Assembly: GCA_030063045.1 (NCBI GenBank)
Contig: JAQSEB010000023.1
Span: forward strand, 930,001 to 994,000
Direction: 5' to 3'
Source: Pratylenchus scribneri
Lineage: Eukaryota; Nematoda; Chromadorea; Rhabditida; Pratylenchidae
DNA length: 64,000 nt
Shown here: one piece after another, positions 57,301 to 64,000 of the stretch
Layout: each line of letters begins with the position of its first letter
Position numbering within the stretch: position 1 is the first letter of the stretch
Position numbers and translations under genes: made by a program
The notes under the pieces: generated by a model
Seen by the model: the letters and a program-made list of their open reading frames with translations, nothing else
Databases searched by the model: none
Told to the model about the DNA's origin: nothing

Positions 57301-60300
57301 ATTCGCTTTTATTGATCCCCTGACCATGATGGTTTCTCCAAGTTCAAAAAAGTCCCCTTTCTGCAAAACTGCCATTGAAATAAACAACTCTTTAATTGAA
57401 GTCGATCAATTAACGGGTAAAATCACTCCAATCAAACCAAGTTTGATGAAAATTAACCCAATAAATCCCCTGAATCTAGATGAGCTCAAACCGCATGCAT
57501 TTCACGCAATCGCACTCTCCAATTTCACTGACATTATCACCCATTCATTAATAGCCAGTCAATCAAAATTTTCGGAAATTTCCTATAAAATAGAAAGTTT
57601 TGGGGATGACATGCATGTCACAAGTTCACTTTCACAAGAATGGGAGCAAGCCAAAAGCGAAATTTTGAAAGAAATTTTCGGCTTTGACCTAATGGACTTG
57701 TGGCGAATCATCATCACCATTATTTGCGTACTGCTCTCAATAGATCTATCACTCCGAATCCACATATCTATCCAAAAGCGCATTCACAAATCCAAAGAAA
57801 TAACCATCAATCTCAATCGCAAACCATCCATAAAATTCGCAAACCAGCCCAAAGAAGAGGACTATGAAGAACCAATCACCTTCATCAAAGGAAACCCCAG
57901 GGCCTGGCCCCCATCAGTATCATTCCCCGTTCAACCCAATGGAAAAATTGTTCAAACTCCAGTAATCTGCGCAATCGAAGCTCCAGACGAATGGGGTTCC
58001 CCAAGAATGAATAGAGCGAGCACATTTGTCAAATTCAATGGCATTGAGTTCCTAACGTTAATAGACACCGGTTCCACAAACACAATAATAGATGGCAGAT
58101 TCGTTTGCGAATTTGTTGATCAAGGTTTTCGCGTTTTGCCTGCCACCATTGTTATTGTAGCAACCTGCGGATGCGAACTGCAAATGACGAACTATTCGGT
58201 GGCTCGAATTGAAATAGCGGGTCTAGAAGTCACCCAAAATATTTATTTTGTGGAGGACTTCATGCCTGGCGTAAATCACAGCGCAATAATTGGAAGTGAT
58301 GTCCTCAAAAACCTCCCGCCTATTACTTTCGACTTTAGGAATGGAGCAATGTCTTTCGGAAGTGATCACATTACTGAAATGTGGCTTTCAGGAAAAACCC
58401 ACCCCACCATCGCGGCAATGACCCCATCAGCGGCAATTTGGTTGAACATTAACAATGCAGAACTTAAATGCCTTTTAGACACCGGCGCTTCGCTCTCAGC
58501 CACATCAATCGCGACAGCTAAACACTTTGGCTGGCCCATCGAAGAAAAAGAAAGCTCAGCGTGCAGCGCTTCTGGCCATTGGATGAAAATTGTAGGGCAA
58601 TCCAAAATTGAAATCCCCATTGGTAAAGAAAAGTTCAAATTGAACATTGAACTCATTTTGGATGAACATTTTAGCAAAAGTTGCGACTATCAAGTCATTA
58701 TCGGATGTGATATCATGGCTGAAATGCCACCAGTCACATTCGATTTCGCAAATGAAAACATTAAAATTGGAAAAATTTTCTTCCCCATGATCAATTCATT
58801 TCTTCCGAATTTTCCGTTCAAAATTCAGGCAATCGAAAGCACAACCCTCATGCCAAACTCAATTAATTTTGTCAAAGCAAAAGCGAAAATTAACAATCCG
58901 ACAATTCCCCTTTTAATAGAACAACAAAGCTTGCTTTTGGCAGAAATGAACATTGACATCATTCCAGGCATTTTAAGCAAAAATGAAAACCATTTTCTCC
59001 TCCCCTTATCAAACCCATGCAATGATCCCAAACTCATCCACAAAAACAGAACTTTAGCCTTTGCTTACAAAGTCGAGTTCGAAAATGAGTCGGGCATCTA
59101 CCGTGAACCAACTCCAAATATTGCAGCCATTCAGCTAGACCAAGTGCAGCAAAATGCCCCCAATATTGATCCCGCATATATAATTGACTTTAGCAAATGC
59201 GATGTTCAAGGCACAGAACTTGAAAAGCTCAAAGCGTTATGCGAAAAGTACGATGACGTCTTTAGCAAGTCTCAATATGATCTTGGCTGCTGCTCTGTTG
59301 CTGAACATCACATTGAAACCACAACTGAAAACCCAATCTATAACCGCCCGCGCAGAACCCCATTCAAATACAAACAGGAACTCGATAAGCACATGCAAAA
59401 TCTGGTCGAAGCCAAAATTTTTGTCGAATCAGACACTCCCTGGGTCTCAAATTTCGTCCTCGTATCGAAAAAAGATGGAGGAATGCGCCCGTGCATTGAC
59501 TTCATCAAACTCAACGAAATCACTGTTCCCGATCACTATCCTCTCCCAAGATTTGAAACCATTTTGGAAAAGATTGCGCATTCCCATTATTACTCTTCGC
59601 TTGACCTTTCTTCTGGTTACTTCCAAATCAAGCTAACCGAGGATGCGTCCAGAAAATGCGGAGTAATAACGGAAGACAAAGTTTATCAAGCCATCCGAAT
59701 GCCTTTCGGACTCAAAAACGCAACAAGCGCATTTGCGAGAATGATGGCAGTAGTAATGTTCGGATTGGAAGACACAATCGTTTATTTCGTGGATGACAGC
59801 CTTGTATATACCAAAGAACCAAATTTCGACTCCCATTTAGAATCATTAGAAAAAGTCTTCACCCGATTTCGAACCTACAATCTAAAATTAAACCCCAAAA
59901 AATGCGTATTTGCCACCAGACAAATGCAATTCCTAGGCTTCAAAATCAGTAAAGACGGTTATTCACCAAGCCTATCCAAAATCGAAGTCATCGCAGCCTT
60001 ACCCCCTCCCAAAACATTAAAACAAGTGCGTCGTGCCGTTGGCATGGCAAGCTTCTTTCGTCGTCACGTCCCAAACTTCTCATCCATTGTTGAACCCTTG
60101 ACTCGCCTAACCAAAAAAGAAACATCATTCAATTGGGGTGACGAACAGCAAAAAGCATTGGACAAAGTCAAAGAAATCCTATCCACTGAACCAGTTTTAG
60201 CTTTTCCTGACTATACCAAACCCTTCCACATTTTTACTGATGCAAGTCTGGTCGGGCAAGGCGGCGCACTCATGCAAAAAGGCGAAAACAATTTATTCAG

Positions 60301-62899
60301 GGCCATTTGCTACTGCAGCCGAACACTCTCTGCCAGCGAGCGGAAGTGGCCCGCAGTACAGGTCGAACTCTCGGCAATAGTCTTTGCACTACGCGAATTT
60401 CGCGCTTTCATCTATCAATCCGAAGTCATTCTCCATACTGATCATAAGCCTCTCACTTACTTAATGAAAAAAGCAGACTCTGCCCCCAACCTCGGACGAT
60501 GGCTCATTGAACTCCAAAACTACAACATTAAGATAGTCCACATCAAAGGGAATGAAAATAGCCTCGCAGATGCTCTATCCCGAGCTGCGGAAGACCTACC
60601 TGAAAAGGAAGTCAAAAACCTTTCAGAATTGGAAGACATTGCCGAATTTCCCATTTGTTTGGCAATCAACCTTGATTCCAGAATCGTCCAGGATCCATTC
60701 ATTAATGCTATCACAATTAGGGGGGCAGATGGGAAGCCTTTTTCAGCCAACATTCAAAAAGAATTACAAGAAGACCCGGAAGCAAAATCATTTCTAGAAT
60801 ATTTGCAAAACGGTACAATCCCCGATTTATCAGAGCAAGACCTGGAAATTTTTATGGCAAAAACCCTGAATTTAAAAGCCGATGCTGGAATTCTTTACTT
60901 CCAACCCCCCAATCACGTTCCCAAAATTTACATTCCAATATCCCTCAGGCTTTTGGTCTTTGAAGCAATGCACACTTCCCCATTAGCTGGTGGACACATG
61001 TCTCTGAAGAAAACTTTCAGCAAAATGCGGAAATTTTATTGGCCAAAAATGCACTGCGATATCCAAACATGGACAAGGCAATGCGTAACCTGCCAGCTCA
61101 GGCAAAGTCCAACGCCAGCTTATCGCTCTGAAATGATGTCAGTTCCCGTCAACACAATCTTCGCCAAATTAGGTTTAGATTTAACCGGTCCATTCCCAGT
61201 TAGCCAAAAAGGCAATAAATACATCCTCAACATAATTTGCTGGTTCTCAAAATACGTGATTAGCGTCCCCGTTTCGGACACTAAATCGCTCACAATCGCC
61301 CGTGCACTTTTGCACAATGTTTACTTAAAATTTGGCGGATGCACTCATCTCATTTCAGACAATGCGTCCACTTTCACCTCAGACTTCTTCCGCACCTTCT
61401 GTAAACTCCTCTATGTCAACAAATCATTCGCAACTCCCCATTATTCGCGCGGTAATGGCATAACTGAGCGAACATTCCGCACCTTTCACTCAATCCTCTC
61501 CAAATATCTCGATCCCAGGGAACATGACTTTGAAGACATGCTTGACTGCGCAAATTTCGCCTATAACACTTCCATGCATGAATCCACACAAGAATCCCCA
61601 TACTTTTTAATGTTCGGACGCGACCCCATTTTCAATATTGAGCATATTCTTGACCCAAGAATGAAAATCCCATTATCCTACCCAGACATGGAATTTAAAG
61701 GAAAGTTGGTCATTTGCCTCAGGAAGGCATGGAAAGCGGCAGCAGAAGCCATTAAAAGCGCGCAAGAGCGAATGAAGCTGCAATACGACAAAAACGTACG
61801 CTCAATTGACATTTCCCCCGGTGACAAAGTTCTCCTCAAAAATTTCATCACCGTTCCTGGCTCTGCCAAAAAATGGCGATCCCCCTGGCGAGGCGCCTTT
61901 AGGGTGATTGAAAAAGACAATCAACATCTGACAATTGTCAGCTGTGCGAGTCCACAATCCAACCCTTTCAGAGTTCACATCAATCAGGTCAAAAAGTTCC
62001 ACGAACCATGCGTGCCAGCAATAACCTCTGAAAAGCTTTCCGAGGAGGAAAGAATTGCACTAGCCGAAATTGAGGCAGAAGAATTGCTTGATTATCCTGG
62101 GCACAGCCACCAAGTTCCCGAAATTGACGAAAATGCCAAATCTGATTTCCAACAACCAAGCAATGACGAACCAGAAGCGGAAAAGCCAACTCAGCGCTAT
62201 AATTTGCGAAACAGAGCCCCCAAACTTCGCGCAGTAACCTTTCTAGCCATTTTTGCCACTTTGATTAGCCCCACATTAGCCTCAGATGAACAACTCTCCC
62301 TCCAATACATAATCTTTGAGCTCATTTTCGGCATTTTAGGCGGTTTCCTTTTTGTGCTAACCCTTTTGAGCTTCGAAAATCATGTAGATGATGCGCAACC
62401 AAACCCTCAACCTAATCCAAACCTAACTGAGTCGCAAACCTTCCCAACCCCTCCGAATTTGCAACGCAATCCGAATCAAAACATTGTCAAATGCGAGTTT
62501 TGCGGATTTAGCTATCACGAACGGAAAGAGTGCATTCATCGGAAACTGGAAATCAAAAGAGGGTTGAGAAACCAACATTTTCCCCAAGGACATGATGAAA
62601 ATGTGGTAACCAACATCGCAAATTCCTATGGCCAAAGAATTGATGAATTGGGGAGCGAACGCGGGAAAAAGTTCTATTCAATAAGGAAATCTCTGCGGCC
62701 TGTACAGTTTGACTATTACTGCATTTACATTCCCGAAAGAAACTCCTTTAAAATTAGGGACATTTTTAATTTTGGCTGGCGCGATGCGCACATTGTTGAG
62801 GAGACCGCAGTCGACATCATTTTCGATATGCACCCAAAACATGACCCCGAGAGCAAGAATTTTGCCCCCTCCTATTTTTTGATGCTAACGCGTGCTTAA
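54356..62899 (+). CDS. retroelement polyprotein: Gag, Env-like, two proteases, RT, RNase H, integrase, membrane segment, CCHC knuckle
   Basis: One 2847-aa frame (Met30 is an alternative start). Capsid-like helices about 200-375. CCHC knuckle C433-x2-C436-x4-H441-x4-C446, within Asn/Gln-rich sequence. Envelope-like part: signal-like hydrophobic stretch 584-599 ending AFA, Cys-rich ectodomain with N-x-T sites (N831, N849, N1056), furin-type RRRAKR 853-858, anchor about 1116-1134. Two retropepsins: D1237-T-G-S with IIGSD at 1311, and D1375-T-G-A with IIGCD at about 1448. RT of gypsy type with VDD (D1813, D1814), RNase H (FTDAS, D1962), integrase HHCC, then D2275, D2335, E2371 (D,D35E). RYNLRNR about 2615, hydrophobic segments about 2629-2643 and 2651-2675, second CCHC C2713-x2-C2716-x4-H2721-x4-C2726. 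No stop or frameshift. The envelope family is not identified. Confidence 0.9.
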   Translation: MFPNSFSKLQQRFRTAISIGQNFVDGGIKMSSSSAAEEVGTKIFQSYDGATKILPIDLKNFETAVNRSLRNIHREVVKNAKAIATLASDTNMGFDTIKAKFDSVLSDLPQNSNQAGNFGPQNSAMPSFNQNFQQSFFANPPYPPPFSHKPPPKSAPRHNSPIHTANFEDDEVFDDANDDGEAGENGKFILALTSEGLGTFSSSSSQSFSAWATKFRDYIEALGTKWSEGEKLGRLKLMLEGHPRQILEELEAEKKDTLENALKHLTATIDSPQKRDLARATLSASKHESGETVSQLIEKLTPLVESAYSTLTPQERRQRLCEVLLDKLDPEISFLVKLTGAHADLESARNKALEVESMLALKRNDRQLWAMNGTGTSKPQQNSQGKFNSFIPNNQPQNNFNQRNTDRNMFSRNQQNNRNQNNQGQFNKNNYFCTHCKRSGHSNSRCRFLNNPNFTPISNQRSNNRNPNFQNRGNNSNRGNHQNRGGNYQNRNSNNQNRNPQYNPQNQINALDIEQISELVRQQIISDMNSKPGEINSISKPLPENEEKVKIPEPAKIEHKPVENPPDPKMIKSWELPSSIGPQLFLFTLLALSFAPAFAQINPPHPIICQQHVQGTYWKIPSAMQCPKIHTPILSDPIPQTIKIYKPNQVDAIQDAWACRIIKQSLREYTNPFDDQIKERFQPEQMDVTQQECTHMISQKRCRIDSLVQENELWHTNKQLIPAKRLPIVGWTWKTWSVENCFLFKTTIIINHEDLTFVSPAGDTARCKYNQKFCKLPDKTTLVWKQNRNELCKYKSIGKFQGHQIQSAWISNENEIALSLPKASQTINDCNHTLLLTEQEFAIEYVTYNETQRRRAKRGVQKAKNSFQDTVVFESELVARLTYLDHTLKKSISSTLTHALSSICRAFDETKHYAMVSIMSNPTMLARAIFQNPILTAKQVTSDTIQIWPCAKLESKHYHWKATQGECFEYLPIQIQTSSGPQFAFIDPLTMMVSPSSKKSPFCKTAIEINNSLIEVDQLTGKITPIKPSLMKINPINPLNLDELKPHAFHAIALSNFTDIITHSLIASQSKFSEISYKIESFGDDMHVTSSLSQEWEQAKSEILKEIFGFDLMDLWRIIITIICVLLSIDLSLRIHISIQKRIHKSKEITINLNRKPSIKFANQPKEEDYEEPITFIKGNPRAWPPSVSFPVQPNGKIVQTPVICAIEAPDEWGSPRMNRASTFVKFNGIEFLTLIDTGSTNTIIDGRFVCEFVDQGFRVLPATIVIVATCGCELQMTNYSVARIEIAGLEVTQNIYFVEDFMPGVNHSAIIGSDVLKNLPPITFDFRNGAMSFGSDHITEMWLSGKTHPTIAAMTPSAAIWLNINNAELKCLLDTGASLSATSIATAKHFGWPIEEKESSACSASGHWMKIVGQSKIEIPIGKEKFKLNIELILDEHFSKSCDYQVIIGCDIMAEMPPVTFDFANENIKIGKIFFPMINSFLPNFPFKIQAIESTTLMPNSINFVKAKAKINNPTIPLLIEQQSLLLAEMNIDIIPGILSKNENHFLLPLSNPCNDPKLIHKNRTLAFAYKVEFENESGIYREPTPNIAAIQLDQVQQNAPNIDPAYIIDFSKCDVQGTELEKLKALCEKYDDVFSKSQYDLGCCSVAEHHIETTTENPIYNRPRRTPFKYKQELDKHMQNLVEAKIFVESDTPWVSNFVLVSKKDGGMRPCIDFIKLNEITVPDHYPLPRFETILEKIAHSHYYSSLDLSSGYFQIKLTEDASRKCGVITEDKVYQAIRMPFGLKNATSAFARMMAVVMFGLEDTIVYFVDDSLVYTKEPNFDSHLESLEKVFTRFRTYNLKLNPKKCVFATRQMQFLGFKISKDGYSPSLSKIEVIAALPPPKTLKQVRRAVGMASFFRRHVPNFSSIVEPLTRLTKKETSFNWGDEQQKALDKVKEILSTEPVLAFPDYTKPFHIFTDASLVGQGGALMQKGENNLFRAICYCSRTLSASERKWPAVQVELSAIVFALREFRAFIYQSEVILHTDHKPLTYLMKKADSAPNLGRWLIELQNYNIKIVHIKGNENSLADALSRAAEDLPEKEVKNLSELEDIAEFPICLAINLDSRIVQDPFINAITIRGADGKPFSANIQKELQEDPEAKSFLEYLQNGTIPDLSEQDLEIFMAKTLNLKADAGILYFQPPNHVPKIYIPISLRLLVFEAMHTSPLAGGHMSLKKTFSKMRKFYWPKMHCDIQTWTRQCVTCQLRQSPTPAYRSEMMSVPVNTIFAKLGLDLTGPFPVSQKGNKYILNIICWFSKYVISVPVSDTKSLTIARALLHNVYLKFGGCTHLISDNASTFTSDFFRTFCKLLYVNKSFATPHYSRGNGITERTFRTFHSILSKYLDPREHDFEDMLDCANFAYNTSMHESTQESPYFLMFGRDPIFNIEHILDPRMKIPLSYPDMEFKGKLVICLRKAWKAAAEAIKSAQERMKLQYDKNVRSIDISPGDKVLLKNFITVPGSAKKWRSPWRGAFRVIEKDNQHLTIVSCASPQSNPFRVHINQVKKFHEPCVPAITSEKLSEEERIALAEIEAEELLDYPGHSHQVPEIDENAKSDFQQPSNDEPEAEKPTQRYNLRNRAPKLRAVTFLAIFATLISPTLASDEQLSLQYIIFELIFGILGGFLFVLTLLSFENHVDDAQPNPQPNPNLTESQTFPTPPNLQRNPNQNIVKCEFCGFSYHERKECIHRKLEIKRGLRNQHFPQGHDENVVTNIANSYGQRIDELGSERGKKFYSIRKSLRPVQFDYYCIYIPERNSFKIRDIFNFGWRDAHIVEETAVDIIFDMHPKHDPESKNFAPSYFLMLTRA

Positions 62900-63010
62900 T
62901 CCGCAAATGCGCACTCCCAAAATATAAAATTTCAAACCGATATTAAAACAAAATTAAATTTAAAAATCTCATTAAATTTAATTTTCTCAATCTTAAAATC
63001 TCAGTTCCCC

Positions 63011-63024
63011 TAATATAATTTTAG
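63011..63024 (+). promoter_or_regulatory. splice-acceptor-like site before the second ORF
   Basis: TAATATAATTTTAG runs directly into the ATG at 63025. It matches the T-rich ..TTTTAG acceptor used by the host genes, suggesting the second ORF is expressed from a spliced (subgenomic) RNA. Confidence 0.45.
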
Positions 63025-64000
63025 ATGCAGAGCCGAAAACGACGGAATAACGAGCCAGAACAGCTGACTGAGAACGCAGAGGATGAGGAAATGGAAATGG
63101 ACAATTCTGGTTCTGGGGATGAGGAGGCATCGGACAATTATGAGGATGAGTTGGACACAGACACAAAAAACCCTCGCACCAGCACAAAACGCGAACAACC
63201 AAAATACATGTCCGTCTGCTTCAAACAAACGGATGAGTGCCGAATTATCGCGTTGGTCTCTAACCCACTGCACTTTCCTCTAGCACACCCATTTCTAAGA
63301 GTACCAATCAGCACAAAAATCAACTTATCCCAAAAACTTTTGGTCTCAAAAGTAAAACCTTGCACCGCGTTCATTCACGATACCTTGCACACTGAATTTG
63401 CAGCCGAAGAAATGCAAATTCTGGGAGAAGTAAAAACCCAACCATCCATGGGTATCATCTGTAACAAAAATGATGATTCCGTTTTAGTCCTCACCCCGGG
63501 AAACAAGCAAGGAAATTGGCGAGAGATAAATTTCCCGGTAAAACAGTGGGACATCGTGGATTGCGATGTGGTTAAACTTCCAAGCGGTATCCAGTTGGGT
63601 CCCGACTTTATACTCCCACAAAACTTCCAAGCCGGCTTCAAATTTCCGCGCTCCTCTACGGGAACAGAATTAGTACAGAGGGTAGAACCTCTAGTGTATT
63701 CTCACAAATTTCCATGCGAGAACGAAAGTGACGTGGAATTAGCGTGCACGTGCATTGGACTTGCGATACGCGCATGCGCGGAAAATATCAAAAATTTGGG
63801 TTCCCAACATTCCCTATGGGCTAGCCTGACGGAGATTGAAGAAAACATTTACACCCTCACATTCTTTCCCCAAGATTTATTCCATCTGGTCGCGTTCAAA
63901 CAAATATGGCAGAAAGATTGCACGGTGGTAATAAGGGAGGAATATCGGGAGAAGGCTTGTGCCGTTGGGGTTGTCAGGAAAACGGAACATTTAGATGGCC
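63025..64000 (+). CDS. second ORF of the retroelement, unidentified, open at the window end
   Basis: Open from ATG at 63025 to the last base (325 codons visible). The start MQSRKRRNNEPEQ is a short basic segment that could be a nuclear signal. It is followed by an acidic stretch (EDEEMEMDNSGSGDEEASDN). The rest has mix and spacing typical of a folded protein, with several Cys (SVCFKQTDEC, LACTCIGLAIRACAENI) and no membrane segment or signal peptide. I recognise no domain. It lies 125 bp after the polyprotein stop, in the position where many LTR elements encode Env, but it does not look like one. A regulatory or accessory role is a guess from position and the basic/acidic N-terminus. Confidence 0.75.
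   Translation, partial: MQSRKRRNNEPEQLTENAEDEEMEMDNSGSGDEEASDNYEDELDTDTKNPRTSTKREQPKYMSVCFKQTDECRIIALVSNPLHFPLAHPFLRVPISTKINLSQKLLVSKVKPCTAFIHDTLHTEFAAEEMQILGEVKTQPSMGIICNKNDDSVLVLTPGNKQGNWREINFPVKQWDIVDCDVVKLPSGIQLGPDFILPQNFQAGFKFPRSSTGTELVQRVEPLVYSHKFPCENESDVELACTCIGLAIRACAENIKNLGSQHSLWASLTEIEENIYTLTFFPQDLFHLVAFKQIWQKDCTVVIREEYREKACAVGVVRKTEHLDG

Larger units (their letters stand above)
51099..64000 (+). mobile_element. Ty3/gypsy-like LTR retroelement with envelope-like domain (5' part; runs past the window)
   Basis: The left boundary is set where an FBb element is interrupted and TGTAAGGAGG begins. From here on the plus strand becomes A/C-rich, unlike the flanking DNA. Order: candidate LTR signals (51209-51263), a roughly 3-kb leader, a 2847-codon polyprotein (54356-62899), and a second ORF (63025 to the window end). 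The 3' LTR, the other half of the FBb target and the target-site duplication must lie beyond 64000. I could not find a convincing tRNA primer-binding site, so the LTR end is undefined. The uninterrupted ORF implies recent insertion. Confidence 0.85.

Noticed and set aside
1..64000. tRNA, rRNA or other structured RNA genes
   Set aside because: No stretch with A-box/B-box-like motifs or rRNA-like sequence was noticed on either strand; a covariance-model scan would be the decisive check.

Overview
The window is nuclear DNA of a nematode. It is AT-rich, its genes are split by very short introns (41-57 nt) with GT..TTTCAG-like sites, and it holds a nematode-type serpentine chemoreceptor, an UNC-41/stonin orthologue, ShKT-domain secreted proteins and a FAR-like lipid-binding protein. 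A tylenchid plant parasite such as a cyst nematode would fit, but that genus-level guess is inference. No bacterial features, tRNA, rRNA or CRISPR were seen. All exon models were built by hand from splice sites and reading phase; there is no transcript evidence.

Layout. 1-6267 (+): 3' part of a coiled-coil protein gene. 6589-15387 (-): three tandem paralogous genes for small secreted Cys-rich proteins (the first apparently truncated), with a 26-bp minisatellite between the first two. 17523-20621 (-): a seven-helix receptor of the Sra/Srab/Sre type. 22713-26814 (+): a complete mitochondrial glycine C-acetyltransferase (GCAT). 27262-29400 (+): an apparently intact hAT DNA transposon with a perfect 8-bp target duplication. 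29542-46306 (-): unc-41 (stonin), 21 exons, 1833 residues, endocytic adaptor. 46494-47099 (-): a doubtful small basic-protein gene. 48496-49281: a second 26-bp array. 49432-50828 (-): 3' part of a FAR-like gene. 51099-64000 (+): the 5' 12.9 kb of a large Ty3/gypsy-like LTR element running off the window.

Two things stand out. First, the retroelement carries one uninterrupted 2847-codon ORF in an unusual order: Gag with a CCHC knuckle, then an envelope-like glycoprotein (internal signal peptide, furin-type site, membrane anchor), then two consecutive retropepsin domains, RT, RNase H, integrase, a second signal/membrane segment and a second CCHC knuckle. A second ORF follows behind a splice-acceptor-like TTTTAG. 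Second, almost every intron longer than about 300 bp in every gene is a minimal intron holding one short terminal-inverted-repeat element from a handful of families. These are named here M46 (46-bp internal tandem unit), FBa, FBb and FBc (foldback elements), CG24 (18-bp perfect ends, 24-bp units) and Dx. The retroelement itself lies inside an FBb copy, next to the FAR-like gene whose first exon is not visible on the near side.

Functionally the host genes are unrelated: threonine/glycine catabolism, synaptic vesicle endocytosis, chemoreception, secreted Cys-rich proteins, lipid binding. No operon relationship is claimed.
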